A stretch of DNA of 64,000 bases from Lithobates sylvaticus (GCA_028564925.1 CM053029.1:193932940-193996939), one strand, 5' to 3'; positions 46,018-57,290 are shown, numbered from the stretch's first letter. Notes: generated by a model from the letters alone, not told the origin. A program made the numbers and translations.

Positions 46018-46460
46018 TTAAGATAAAAAGCCTTCCATGTGCAGCAGCCCCCCTCAGCCCCCCTAATGCTTACCTGAGCCCCCTCTCTATCTAGTAATGT
46101 CTATGACTGCCTCGGCCATCCCGCAACTCTCCCTCCTGATTGGCTGAGACACAGTAGTGGTACCATTGGCTCCTGCTGATGTCAATCAAAGTCAGTCAGC
46201 CAATGAGGAGAGAAAGGTGGCGGGGGTGAGTCGCGACTCTGTGCTAAATGGACACAGGGAGCTGTGACTCAGCTCGGGTGCCCCCATAGTAAGCTGCTTG
46301 CTGTGGGGGCACTGAACAGGAGGGAGGGGCCAGGAGAGCAGAAGAGGGATCCGAGAAGAGGAGGATCCAGGCTGCTCTGTGCAAAAGCAACTGCACAGGG
46401 GAGGTAAGTATGACATGTTTGTTATTCTTATTTAAAAAAACAACAGACTTTACAATCACT
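46018..46460. repeat. TTAA-type dispersed repeat, copy b
   Basis: Second copy of the repeat at 42,800-43,232. It keeps the right end TTTACAATCACT followed by TTAA (46,461-46,464), matching the inverted AATTGGTTGTAAA left end of copy a. Noncoding. The PLE insertion lies only about 50 bp beyond. Confidence 0.8.
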
Positions 46461-46501
46461 TTAAACACACTGCAACTATAGACAAATAACTTTTGATGTG
46501 C

Positions 46502-46514
46502 TAGAAATATAGTG
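46502..46514. repeat. 13-bp target duplication, left
   Basis: TAGAAATATAGTG, identical to 54,679-54,691, bracketing the whole Penelope-like insertion. Confidence 0.85.
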
Positions 46515-46515
46515 A

Positions 46516-49357
46516 ATAAAGAGATATTGGAGATACGGGACTGTCAAGGGTACACAATCACAACCGTGTGCATGTATGATAAAAAGTAGTTATTTTATTG
46601 ACATAGAAAATAAAAGAATATATTTTTATGGCTTTGTGTACAACAGTACAGATATCATAGTTCAAGGGTTATGCATACATTCCCAATTAGAACACAACAT
46701 ATGGTTATACTGAGAGTACATAAGTCATGATACTTGTCCATTAGTTCTCAACATGTTTTGCCGGGTAGGCTTCTTCAGGAGACAAGCATAAGGTACAAGT
46801 GAAATGGTAAAGGTTTTTGAGGGTATTTTCTTGTTCTAAGGTATGCATATGAGACAAAGCATAGTTTAGTATATGGAAAAAACTAAATTATTTATTTACA
46901 ATTCAGCTATATGAACATATAATGATAATTACGTCATAGTGGGGTCCCCAAGTATGTGTGCAAACTCTTACCTCCAAAATCAGAGAGTCTGCACATTCCC
47001 AGAGTGACAAAGAGAAGCTAGGACAGATTTGCAACAGAGTGTCCTCCAAGTGGGTCCATACAGGGCTATACCAGATGACCAGAGCCAAGAAATATGGCTG
47101 GGGACCCGTAGGGGGAGAGTGAAATTCCTATAGTTGCTGAATTTAAATTGGCACAGGGCCTGTAGAGTACAAAAAGTACTTATTTAGTATTTACATACAA
47201 TTTATTGCATTTTAGCCAAAGTACAAGAGGGTGGCTTGATTGGGCCCGATATTTTGTCAAACCAAACCTACCTCTCTGGCAACTCATGAAGAAAAATCAA
47301 AAGGAGGCTCGGGTCTACCTTCAAATGAAGGGAAGGAACCAGATCTGTCTTAGTGTTGAATAGTGTCATAAAATGACAAAATAGTTCTGTGGGTACATAG
47401 AGGGAAAGAGCTCCAGTAAGATTACAGAAATCTAAGTTCATATCGCTATACCCCCCGTGATTTTAATCCCCCCTACCTTGTAGTGGAGTGTATAAAACAC
47501 CAGGGTATGTTGTTCCGGTGATTTGTCTGCCAATGCAGATAACCCCATATGGGGACAAAGTTATACCGGCCAATTCCTATAGGTTAGATATAAGGATATA
47601 TTAAAATGAATTTGTTAGCAATTTGCTTAGACAGCAATTTCTCTGTATGCCAAAGAGTATAGTCTGTATATTTACCTATTGTTCCGGTTCACAGTGTTCC
47701 CCGAGCCTCCCAGCTTCACCACAGTCTGACAAACTGTCAGACTGGGTTTAAGTAGTCTCCCCCCGTGGCGCCAAATGCGCGGCGTGTGACATCACGCCGC
47801 GCTGATGTCACGTGGACGTTTGGCGGGAATTGATGCGGCGTCTGACGCCCAGGAACCGGAAATCCTCCAATGCATGGAACCCTTCCGGTTCATAGTTCAG
47901 CCGAGGCCTCCCCCGGAAATCCTCTGCTGACAATAGAAAAGAGCCTATGTCAGAGAGGAGTCCGTAAGGGATCAGATGTATGTTGCCGCGACTGCTGGGC
48001 ATGGCCAGCACCGCAGAGCAAGCCCTGATCTGGGTGCAAGGGGGGGAAAACAAACCTCCACCAAAATATGGTGGCGGGTACAACCCCACCCTGCATCCAG
48101 AGAAGTCCATACGGGTCCCCAAAGCCCAGAGCTCAAAGCCATATGGGTCCCCCTGCATGACGATGTTATATAAACCCCTTGTGGACCAAAAATGCTACCA
48201 ATCTGTCCAAGCAATTAAAGAAAAAGGAAAAATGAATATAAAATTGAAAATAAAAATAAAAAATAAGAAAAAAAGGGGGAAAAGAAGGGGAAAGACCATA
48301 AGGTGAAGAAAAATTAAGAAAAAAGATTAAGAAGAAGAAAAATAAAAAATTATTTAATAAGCATGACGTCTCATATACAAATGTTCAGTACAAAAATTAT
48401 ACTTTTAATTATGACATCAACATACATTAGAGCAACAGTGTGCCCCAGAATTGGGCCACTGTGATTCCATCTTTAAGTATGAATGTGTATGATTATTTGA
48501 ACAATACAAAAAGGATTATATAAACACTGTTATATGTAATTCTACCCCTACGCAGAGGGGAGAATTTAAAGGGCGAGCACACCCTGGGTCCAAACGGGCG
48601 AGTCGAGTAGAGCCCCTCATGAAGATGGAAAACAAAGGGACCCCTACACTCTATCAGATCCCGGCTCCAAATCTAGGCACGTCAAAGGGGGAGAGAAAGA
48701 AAGGGGGGGCATACAATTTTTAGACAGTTAAAGAAGAATCAAACAGAGTTGGATCTCTATTTGAAAGAATCCCCCATATATACGAAAACATTGGGGGGAA
48801 AGAAAAAGGTTTCATCCTATATATAATTAAAGGAAGGGTTTAAAACTGATCCACTCATTAAGGCCCGGATGTCGGGTCGCTTTTAATAAGTAGATCCATC
48901 TGGTTTCGATTTGCAATAGTTTCTTATCTAAATCGCCCCCCTGTTCTTGTTTGGGTAAGTGTTCAAGACTAAAGAATCTAACATAGTCAAGATTAAATTT
49001 GTGATATAAACCTACATGACGACTGATAGGTGTCTCCATTTTGTGCTTGGAGATAAGGGATACATGGTCTCTTAAGCGGCAAAAAAGTGGGCGTTTGGTT
49101 TTCCCCACATAAAATGCTCCACATAAGCATTTCATCAAATATACTGATCCCACGGATTGACAGTTTGTTCGATATTTTGGAGTCCAAGTTTTTCCATCTG
49201 GTAAGTCTATACTTTTACCCTCTAAAATGAAACGACAAAAGTTGCATTTACCGCAACTGTATGTTCCTGGGGTCTGTTTGGTGTTTTTCTGCTCATTTGT
49301 GTGATGACTGCTCACAAGCGTATCACGCAAGGAGCGTGATCTTCTATATGTGATTTC
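46516..49357 (-). repeat. left arm of the PLE 1 inverted repeat
   Basis: 2,842 bp, reverse complement of 51,759-54,598. The inner border falls inside the coding sequence, just upstream of the Cys cluster that precedes the endonuclease. The arm contains the endonuclease end, a stem CAGTCTGACA / TGTCAGACTG at about 47,723-47,744 and a hammerhead-like motif at 46,733-46,800. Confidence 0.95.
46733..46800 (-). ncRNA. hammerhead-like motif, left arm
   Basis: Minus-strand counterpart of the motif at 54,314-54,382. It has the same CTGAAGA core, stem I pairings TCTC/GAGA and ACTTGT/ACAAGT, and short stem II. The GAAA side of the core is not identical to the right-arm copy, so this copy is less likely to be catalytic. 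Confidence 0.5.
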
Positions 49358-50356
49358 GGGATATGGTTTGATATACTTTGAGATTTTTTGATCAGTGGAT
49401 AAAAGGTACCAGAACTTTTTGTATATGTTGCGTACCTTATTATGTTGTCTGTTATATTTGGTAATAATGCGTGTACTTTCCTGCGTCTTCGCTCGTCTAG
49501 GTTTATAGAGCAGAAGCTGTCTGTTTATGCCCACCACCTGATTGTAAGCCCTCCGCAGGCATGTTTTGCTGTATCCTCTCAGGAGGAGGCGATCACATAG
49601 AAGATTTGCCTCCCGCTGAAAGTCAGCGAAATGTGTACAGTTCCGCTTGATTCGTAGGAACTGGCTATAGGGAATGCTTCTAATCAATTTCTCAGGATGT
49701 GAGCTGCTAGCATGCAACATACTGTTGCCTGCTGAGGCTTTTCTGTAAAGGGTGGAACATAATGTTCCCTTCTCATCAACATAAAGTTCCACGTCTAAAA
49801 AAGTAATCCTTTTCTGATCATAGTTAAAAGTAAATTTTAAGTTGTATTCATTAATTTGTAGTTCATCAAGAAAAACCGTGAGGTCCTCCTTAGATCCTGA
49901 CCATATCATGAGGACGTCATCAATGTAACGGCTCCATGATATTATTTTACTAATAGACTCAATCCCACTCTCATCCGAAAACAGGTCTCGCTCCCACCCC
50001 CCCAGGTACAGGTGCGCGTATGAGGGCGCGCATTTTGCCCCCATAGCGACACCCTGCACCTGGAGGTAGTGGGAGCGCTTGAACACAAATATATTGTGCA
50101 TCAGAATGAAGCTGAGAAGCTCCAATACAAACTCATTGTACTTCCATGAGTCAATATCTCTTTCCATCAAGAACTCACCTATCACCTCGACACCTTTTTT
50201 GTGTGGTATCGAGTTATAGAGAGCCTCTATGTCAATGGCCACCAGCCACGCATTTGTGGGTATCTGTAGGCCGTCTGTGCTTTTTAGAAGTTCTATGGTG
50301 TCCTTTACATATGAAAATAAACATTTAACGTGTGGATACAGATACTCATCAACCAA
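48827..50356 (-). CDS. Penelope-like RT palm and GIY-YIG endonuclease
   Basis: A 509-codon frame with the main catalytic parts of a Penelope-like retroelement, which primes reverse transcription at a nick made by its own endonuclease. RT motif A is AIDIEALYNSIPH (D42); the motif B region is VQGVAMGAKCAPSYAHLYLG (100-119); motif C is YIDD (144-147) in SRYIDDVLMIW. A linker rich in basic residues follows, then the Cys cluster YSCGKCNFC (367-374) and the GIY-YIG domain: VYLMKCLCGAFYVGKTKR (405-422), RLRDH (427-431) and QIETRW (482-487) with the metal-binding Glu region. It ends in FKPFL. The upstream RT fingers are in the adjacent frame 50,419-51,288. It looks little decayed, with about one frame break across the RT. 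Confidence 0.95.
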   Translation of the reverse strand: MVDEYLYPHVKCLFSYVKDTIELLKSTDGLQIPTNAWLVAIDIEALYNSIPHKKGVEVIGEFLMERDIDSWKYNEFVLELLSFILMHNIFVFKRSHYLQVQGVAMGAKCAPSYAHLYLGGWERDLFSDESGIESISKIISWSRYIDDVLMIWSGSKEDLTVFLDELQINEYNLKFTFNYDQKRITFLDVELYVDEKGTLCSTLYRKASAGNSMLHASSSHPEKLIRSIPYSQFLRIKRNCTHFADFQREANLLCDRLLLRGYSKTCLRRAYNQVVGINRQLLLYKPRRAKTQESTRIITKYNRQHNKVRNIYKKFWYLLSTDQKISKYIKPYPEITYRRSRSLRDTLVSSHHTNEQKNTKQTPGTYSCGKCNFCRFILEGKSIDLPDGKTWTPKYRTNCQSVGSVYLMKCLCGAFYVGKTKRPLFCRLRDHVSLISKHKMETPISRHVGLYHKFNLDYVRFFSLEHLPKQEQGGDLDKKLLQIETRWIYLLKATRHPGLNEWISFKPFL

Positions 50357-50418
50357 CTGACTGGCTTTCTCTGTTAAGGATCCACAGCCTGAAATTATGG
50401 GGCGGCCTGGTGGGGACG

Positions 50419-51288
50419 TTAAGCTCTTTGTACCTTTGGCAAGGCATAAAAGGCTGGGGTGGTAAATGTAGTCATGTCTAAAAACTCAAAAGTTTTAGCA
50501 TCTATGGTGCCATTCAAATGGGCCTTCATTATTATTCCTCTATATTTGTTCATATAGTAGTTTACATGTGAGGCTGGGGCCATTCTGTACCATACCTTGT
50601 TTGATATAATGTCTAAACACATCTTTTCGTACTTCTCTATATCCAATATGACCAAGTTCCCACCCTTATCGGATGGTTTGATTACAATATTGCTATTTGA
50701 TTTCAAATTATGTAACGCTTCTTTTAGGTCTTTTCGAAGGTTGGTTCGGGGTCCACCCTTCCAGTTGGTGGATTCTATTTCCTTTGTGACCTGTATCACA
50801 AAGGCCCAAATGTTGGAATTGCCTTGCAGGATAGGAAAAGATTTCGATTTGGGCTTATAAGTTTTAGGGGTACCAAAAGTTGGCGCACCGGATCCGGAGG
50901 GACCCGTGGGGCGCAAGCAGGGAGGAGGAAAGGTGACCCCCAGTTGAATAAGGGAGGGGGGAGAGTTGGTAAAGGTCCAACCCTCCTCCTCCGGATTGCT
51001 TTCGTCCCACAGGTCCATCAGGTCCTGTAGGGCCCGAAGGTCTTCAAAAGTAATGCCCTCCATATTGGCGTTGTTCTGTTCGCCAAGTGGGGCATTAGAT
51101 GATGTTTTGTCATAAATGACCTTATACATCAGGCGACGTGCAAACAGGTGAAGGTCTTTGACCAACTCGAATCTGTCTGCATCTTCGTCTGGGCAAAATG
51201 TAAGACCTAATTGCAATACTTTGGCCTCATTGTCCGAAAGTGGATATGAGGATACATTTATAATGTCAAATTTGTCCCGACTCTCCAA
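50419..51288 (-). CDS. Penelope-like RT, N-terminal part
   Basis: A 289-codon frame directly upstream of the RT palm on the same strand. It starts MESRDKFDIINVSSYPLSDN, followed by VLQLGLTFCP (25-33), the typical N-terminal signature of PLE proteins. IVIKPSDKGGNLVILD (201-216) is the conserved PLE finger motif, and FYALPKVQ (280-287) precedes motif A. It continues in another frame after 62 bp, where the palm frame begins. Residues 100-150 are Pro/Ser/Gly-rich and probably flexible. Confidence 0.92.
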   Translation of the reverse strand: MESRDKFDIINVSSYPLSDNEAKVLQLGLTFCPDEDADRFELVKDLHLFARRLMYKVIYDKTSSNAPLGEQNNANMEGITFEDLRALQDLMDLWDESNPEEEGWTFTNSPPSLIQLGVTFPPPCLRPTGPSGSGAPTFGTPKTYKPKSKSFPILQGNSNIWAFVIQVTKEIESTNWKGGPRTNLRKDLKEALHNLKSNSNIVIKPSDKGGNLVILDIEKYEKMCLDIISNKVWYRMAPASHVNYYMNKYRGIIMKAHLNGTIDAKTFEFLDMTTFTTPAFYALPKVQRA

Positions 51289-51308
51289 AATTGGAGGGTC
51301 GGGACCAA

Positions 51309-51740
51309 TTATTTTAAAGGCTGATTAGATTTCTTCATTGGAGTAGTTGTCGGTAGACTGCGTTTGCGATCACTAGAGGTGCTAGAAAAAATGGGAGCCG
51401 TTTTAACATCTATATGGGGTGGTGGTCCCTGTGCGGTTCCCTGTAGGGGGGGTCCCGCCACCAGAGAGATAGAGTCAATGTTCCTAGTGGGAGTAGTTAA
51501 TGACACTAAAGAATGGTTCAAGGTGCTATTGGACAAAGTCGTATTAAGAGTAGTACTGTTTTTGCTTTGTTGAGAGCGTATTTTCTTATCCTTACTATTT
51601 ATTTTATCTGATCGTGGTCGGCTTTGTGAGCTAGTTTCACTGTCCTTCTTCCTTTTACGAATAGCTCCTTCATGTTGTGATTTGTCTTTACGTAGAACTA
51701 TTGGTGCAAACGAGGTTGAGGAAATGGATGATCTATCCAA
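51309..51740 (-). CDS. Penelope-like N-terminal extension, basic and Ser/Thr-rich
   Basis: A 143-codon minus-strand frame just upstream of the RT N-terminal frame. It is rich in Ser, Thr, Lys and Arg, with nuclear-localisation-like runs (AIRKRKKDSE, DKKIRSQQ) and a Thr/Ser/Asn tract (NSTTLNTTLSNSTLN). It has no recognised fold. Its position at the 5' end of the long copy, against the junction with the inverted copy at 51,758, suggests that it is the start of the PLE protein. The true start codon is not certain, as the junction may cut it. Confidence 0.6.
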   Translation of the reverse strand: MDRSSISSTSFAPIVLRKDKSQHEGAIRKRKKDSETSSQSRPRSDKINSKDKKIRSQQSKNSTTLNTTLSNSTLNHSLVSLTTPTRNIDSISLVAGPPLQGTAQGPPPHIDVKTAPIFSSTSSDRKRSLPTTTPMKKSNQPLK

Positions 51741-51785
51741 TTCCCCAAGGTCCCCAAGGAAATCACATATAGAAGATCACGCTCC

Positions 51786-52289
51786 TTGCGTGATACGCTT
51801 GTGAGCAGTCATCACACAAATGAGCAGAAAAACACCAAACAGACCCCAGGAACATACAGTTGCAGTAAATGCAACTTTTGTCATTTCATTTTAGAGGGTA
51901 AAAGTATAGACTTACCAGATGGAAAAACTTGGACTCCAAAATATCGAACAAACTGTCAATCCGTGGGATCAGTATATTTGATGAAATGCTTATGTGGAGC
52001 ATTTTATGTGGGGAAAACCAAACGCCCACTTTTTTGCCACATAAGAGACCATGTATCCCTTATCTCCAAGCACAAAATGGAGACACCTATCAGTCGTCAT
52101 GCAGGTTTATATCACAAATTTAATCTTGACTATGTTGGATTCTTTAGTCTTGAACACTTACCCAAACAAGAACGGGGGGGCGATTTAGATAAGAAACGAT
52201 TGCAAATCGAAACCAGATGGATCTACTTATTAAAAGCGACCCGACATCCGGGCCTTAATGAGGGGATCAGTTTTAAACCCTTACTTTAA
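51786..52289 (+). CDS. GIY-YIG endonuclease copy in the right arm
   Basis: 167 codons matching residues 344-509 of the long copy with about ten substitutions. The Cys cluster is YSCSKCNFC, and the GIY-YIG core VYLMKCLCGAFYVGKTKR is identical. RLRDH of the long copy reads HIRDH here, and QIETRW is retained. The frame is open into the arm upstream of the first ATG. Without an RT it is a truncated by-product rather than a gene. Confidence 0.85.
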   Translation: MRDTLVSSHHTNEQKNTKQTPGTYSCSKCNFCHFILEGKSIDLPDGKTWTPKYRTNCQSVGSVYLMKCLCGAFYVGKTKRPLFCHIRDHVSLISKHKMETPISRHAGLYHKFNLDYVGFFSLEHLPKQERGGDLDKKRLQIETRWIYLLKATRHPGLNEGISFKPLL

Positions 52290-54313
52290 TTATATATAGG
52301 ATGAAACCTTTTTCTTTCCCCCCAATGTTTTCGTATATATGGGGGATTCTTTCAAATAGAGATCCAACTCTGTTTGATTCTTCTTTAACTGTCTAAAAAT
52401 CGTATGCCCCCCCTTTCTTTCTCTCCCCCTTTGATGTGCCTAGATTTGGAGCCGGGATCTGATAGAGTGTAGGGGTCCCTTTGTTTTCCATCTTCATGAG
52501 GGGCTCTACTCGACTCACCTGTTTGGACCCAGGGTGTGCTCGCCCTTTTAATTCCCCCCTCTGCGTAGGGGTAGAATTACATATAACAGTGTTTATATAA
52601 TCCTTTTTGTATTGTTCAAATAATCATACACATTCATACTTAAAGATAGAATCACAGTGGCCCAATTCTGGGGCACACTGTTGCTCTAATGTATGTTGAT
52701 GTCATAATTAAAAGTATAATTTTTGTACTGAACATTTGTATATGAGACGTCATGCTTATTAAATAATTTTTTTTTTTTTTTTTCTTCTTCTTAATCTTTT
52801 GTCTTAATTTTTCTTCACCTTATGGTCTTTCTCCTTCTTTTCCCCCTTTTTTCTTATTTTTTATTTTAAATTTTATATTCATTTTTCCTTTTTCTTTAAC
52901 TGCTTGGACAGATTGGTAACATTTTTGGTCCACAAGGGGTTTATATAACATCGTCATGCAGGGGGACCCATATGGCTTTGAGCTCTGGGCTTTGGGGACC
53001 CGTATGGACTTCTCTGGATGCAGGGTGGGGTTGTACCCGCCACCATATTTTGGTGGAGGTTTGTTTTCCCCCCCTTGCACCCAGATCGGGGCTTGCTCTG
53101 CGGTGCTGGCCATGCCCAGCAGTCGCGGCAACATACATCTGATCCCTTACGGACTCCTCTCTGACATAGGCTCTTTTCTATTGTCAGCAGAGGATGTCCG
53201 GGGGAGGCCTCGGCTGAACTATGAACCGGAAGGGTTCCATGCATTGGAGGATTTCCAGTTCCTGGGCGTCAGACGCCGCATCAATTCCTGCCAAACGTCC
53301 ACGTGACGTAAGCGCGGCGTGACGTCACACGCCGCGCATTTGGCGCCACGGGGGGAGACTACTTAAACCCAGTCTGACAGTTTGTCAGACTGTGGTGAAG
53401 CTGGGAGGCTCGGGGAACACTGTGAACCGGAACAATAGGTAAATATACAGACTATACTCTTTGGCATACAGAGAAATTGCTGTCTAAGCAAATTGCTAAC
53501 AAATTCATTTTAATATATCCTTATATCTAACCTATAGGAATTGGCCGGTATAACTTTGTCCCCATATGGGGTTATCTGCATTGGCAGACAAATCACCGGA
53601 ACAACATACCCTGGTGTTTTATACACTCCACTACAAGGTAGGGGGGATTAAAATCACGGGGGGTATAGCGATATGAACTTAGATTTCTGTAATCTTACTG
53701 GAGCTCTTTCCCTCTATGTACCCACAGAACTATTTTGTCATTTTATGACACTATTCAACACTAAGACAGATCTGGTTCCTTCCCTTCATTTGAAGGTAGA
53801 CCCGAGCCTCCTTTTGATTTTTCTTCATGAGTTGCCAGAGAGGTAGGTTTGGTTTGACAAAATATCGGGCCCAATCAAGCCACCCTCTTGTACTTTGGCT
53901 AAAATGCAATAAATTGTATGTAAATACTAAATAAGTACTTTTTGTACTCTACAGGCCCTGTGCCAATTTAAATTCAGCAACTATAGGAATTTCACTCTCC
54001 CCCTACGGGTCCCCAGCCATATTTCTTGGCTATGGTCATCTGGTATAGCCCTGTATGGACCCACTTGGAGGACACTCTGTTGCGAATCTGTCCTAGCTTC
54101 TCTTTGTCGCTCTGGGAATGTGCAGACTCTCTGATTTTGGAGGTAAGAGTTTGCACACATACTTGGGGACCCCACTATGACGTAATTATCATTATATGTT
54201 CATATAGCTGAATTGTAAATAAATAATTTTGTTTTTTCCATATACTAAACTATGCTTTGTCTCATATGCATACCTTAGAACAAGAAAATACCCTCAAAAA
54301 CCTTTACCATTTC

Positions 54314-54382
54314 ACTTGTACCTTATGCTTGTCTCCTGAAGAAGCCTACCCGGCGAAACATGTTGAGAACTAATGGACAAGT
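54314..54382 (+). ncRNA. hammerhead-ribozyme-like motif, right arm
   Basis: Order of parts: ACTTGT (54,314), TCTC (54,332), core CTGAAGA (54,336-54,342; fits CUGANGA), GCC...GGC stem II, GAAAC (54,355-54,359), a very short stem III region, then GAGA (54,365) and ACAAGT (54,377). TCTC pairs with GAGA and ACTTGT with ACAAGT to make an interrupted stem I. This is the type I hammerhead form with minimal stem III known from Penelope-like elements. An unpaired A next to stem II is a weakness. Confidence 0.6.
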
Positions 54383-54678
54383 ATCATGACTTATGTACTC
54401 TCAGTATAACCATATGTTGTGTTCTAATTGGGAATGTATGCATAACCCTTGAACTATGATATCTGTACTGTTGTACACAAAGCCATAAAAATATATTCTT
54501 TTATTTTCTATGTCAATAAAATAACTACTTTTTATCATACATGCACACGGTTGTGATTGTGTACCCTTGACAGTCCCGTATCTCCAATATCTCTTTATCT
54601 TCTATATTTAGTTGGGATCATGGTACAATGTATATAAGCAACTTTTGGAAAACATTCCAGTCTAACAAGCTTTTAAAA

Positions 54679-54691
54679 TAGAAATATAGTG
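54679..54691. repeat. 13-bp target duplication, right
   Basis: TAGAAATATAGTG, identical to 46,502-46,514. Confidence 0.85.
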
Positions 54692-56286
54692 GGCTACTAC
54701 CTTCCTCTTTGATATGACGACACGGCTTTGAGTTCCTAAGCATGCAGTGTCAGCCCTACCTACTTCACTTCCAATTACAAAGCACAGAGATCTCCCATCA
54801 TCTCCTCCCCACTTATCATTTTCATAACTCCTCCAGAAAGTGCAGAAAGTTATCGGCTCACACGATTTCTGGCAGGATCAATAGGTAATTGTTTGCACTT
54901 AGATACATAGAAAAATCATTTTTTTTTCTTTATGTTAAGCACATTTGCAAATGCACGTGAAGCCACATTGCTTTGTCAAGGCACCTCTCAAGTGGCGTGT
55001 GGCTTAACTTGTATTTGCAAATAAATGCAGGAAGGTATATATTTGCAAATAATGTATATGTAAAACAATAAGCAGTAAATCTGACAGATAATTTCAGGCT
55101 GATCTCCAGACACAAAAGCGTTGATTGAAATATATTCCTTGATAACCAGAGAGGATATAAATTCACTTTATATACACCAAACCTAGATTATACCATATAA
55201 AAGTAGCTCTGACATCATCACTCTGCTGTATATATAACCTGAGCAGAGCTGTGGGAGCTGGCCCCACGCCCCACAGGCTACAGTTGGGGGAGATAAGACC
55301 AGTCACCCTACACAAGGTGAGAGAGTAGCATTGACTGGTCTTTATTACAGGAAGCTCCTGCACAGAAAAGCAGTTTCACATTGGATTACTGCACAGATCT
55401 GGAAGAAATACACAAAAGCTCACCAAGATTCAGAATCATAATGCACCTCATATATTCAGAATTGTTTTCCTAATCCCGGGTCTCAGTCTATCCAAACTTA
55501 AAAAAAAGTTTTGGCCTTGCTGGTTCTTATTTGTCATTTTACCTAATAATATTTAAAGGAATGAGTTGACAAATGGATAAATGATGTGCTTACTGAAACT
55601 CTGGAAATATAAATGTGTGTAAAAAATACATTCACTTGTACGGTAACAGAGAGCTGACATGGAGATTTTCATCTTGCTTAGTCTAATCAGTTTATGTTTT
55701 TTTTTTATAATGGTGATACAGATTTTTGTAGCCACTATCATAGTGCCCCCTGGTGGAAGCTTTTCATCTAGTGTACACCAAGGCTTTTGCATCGTTCGAT
55801 AAAGAAAATATATTAATTAAACATACAAAATAAGCTCTACTCCACAAGCATTTTAAACTAACCAAGAGAAAAGCATAATTGTACACTACGGGATAACTTT
55901 AATCTCTGAACCTGGTTGTAGATAACATACAGGCACTAAAGCAGTGGCATGCAGCTTCCAAATACATTTCCAAATATATGCAAGTGAGACTAGTGTTTTT
56001 AATTTATACTTTAGAGGAAGGTTTTAAATGAGGTCTGTTTTTCTGCCTGACAAAACTGTCTATTGGGGACATTTTTCAATGCACTTGTAGTGGTATGCTT
56101 CTCCTACATGCATTTCCTTTTCCTGTATTTCCTTTCTACGTAAAGTAAGTAAGTAAAAAAATAAGATGGAATAGTAAATAACATTTATATTAGCTATATA
56201 TGAATAATATGAGATTATTAGAAACAGTATTTTTATGTATACAGTATAAATAGTATGTTATGACGGAATGGTGGAGACAACAATAA
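54692..56286. other. unassigned noncoding DNA
   Basis: No element ends, tandem repeats or domains recognised. The segment 55,195-55,385, with a TATATATAACC word and a polypyrimidine-AG (TTTATTACAG, 55,341-55,350), is unlike the nearby repeats, but no exon can be supported. Confidence 0.4.
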
Positions 56287-56580
56287 TTAAAGTGTACGTA
56301 TAGCCAAAACTTTTATTTTTTTATTTTAGTAATGAAGCATTAAAGCCCCTGCCAGGTTATTCATTTTATTTGCTGTCTGTATACCATTGGGAAAATTCCT
56401 TTCACTTTCTGTCCAAAGTGATGCAAGGGGAAGTTAGAACAAATCTCAAAAAATTTGGATTTCTGCTCATTTTCTTCCTCGATAACAAAGGTCACCTGAA
56501 CAAATGAACAGGGGGGATCTTCCCAATGTGGATATGGACAGCAATAAAAATTTGACATTGGTTTTACCCTTTCTCACACT
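56287..56580. repeat. TTAAAGT-type dispersed repeat fragment
   Basis: Starts TTAAAGTGTACGTATAGCCA and resembles the start at 63,220 (TTAAAGTATATCTAAAGCCA). The right end was not found. Noncoding. Confidence 0.5.
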
Positions 56581-57290
56581 ATACAAAAAAAAAAAAAAAG
56601 TTTTGCCTAGTTGCTTTCAATTTTTTTTGAATATGGGAATTTTATTCAAATAATAACTGGTGATCCTGCCAAGAAAGTCCTTGTTCATGCCCTTCTTGTT
56701 ATAGAGTGATATCTGCCTCCAAATTGTCCCCTTGCATTGTCACTTCCTTTTCTACACTACTTTATTTGACTATAAGTGATCAAACTGACACACATTGAAA
56801 ATGGCATGGTCCATCCGTGCCACTGTCAGCCGGTTCGGTGCAATGATGTGTAGCCATTGTTGACGTTTAAATAGAGGAAGAAGTGATTGAATGGTGCGTT
56901 AGAAGATCAGGGATGCTGAGATGCACAAAAGAATGAAAAAGGGTGAAACTGTATTTTATGACAACCTGGTAGTTGTTTATGATATACTGTGTGTTAGCAA
57001 GCCAAATGTCATCCATTTAGGGTTTAGATCTATTTTTTTTTAAATTTGATGTATCAAATGTCAACCTGTATTTTGTTAAAGGTCAGTAAACTGAAACCTG
57101 GACTCTACAGCAGTTGGATTTTCCAATTTATTTACAGTAAAAATAGAGCAAAAATACTGAGATATTTTTTTACAGCAGCAGAAAGAGTTACAAACAGTCC
57201 CAACCCCTCCACTCCAAGCCTTCCATCTGTGCTCCACCAACCAATTGCTGCTGGCTCTGAGCAGGCAACGACCTGCTAACAATTACAGCT
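56581..57290. other. unassigned noncoding DNA
   Basis: Poly(A) run at 56,587-56,600. No gene or element recognised. Confidence 0.4.

Larger units (their letters stand above)
51759..54598 (+). repeat. right arm of the PLE 1 inverted repeat
   Basis: 2,840 bp, a head-to-head copy of the endonuclease and 3' region, truncated at its 5' side inside the RT-EN linker. The junction with the long copy (51,741-51,758) contains AATTCCCCAAGGTCCCCAAG, a short CCCCAAGG direct repeat. Confidence 0.95.
46515..54678 (-). mobile_element. Penelope-like element 1 with 2.84-kb inverted arms
   Basis: One 8.16-kb insertion between perfect 13-bp direct repeats. It consists of a long minus-strand copy (51,758 down to 46,516: N-terminal frame, RT, GIY-YIG endonuclease, 2.3-kb 3' region), a head-to-head second copy on the plus strand truncated to endonuclease plus 3' region (51,759-54,598), and an extra 80 bp at the right end (54,599-54,678). 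PLEs are known to carry terminal-repeat-like duplications in direct or inverted order; the present case fits the inverted form. The arms differ by a few per cent, judged from about ten amino-acid differences in 166 shared residues. Confidence 0.92.

Noticed and set aside
47808-48158. 116-codon frame (minus) and its mirror at 52,956-53,306
   Set aside because: Preserved in both arms simply because the arms are a recent inverted duplication; it lies in the PLE 3' region, and the opposite strand is open too. No domain recognised.
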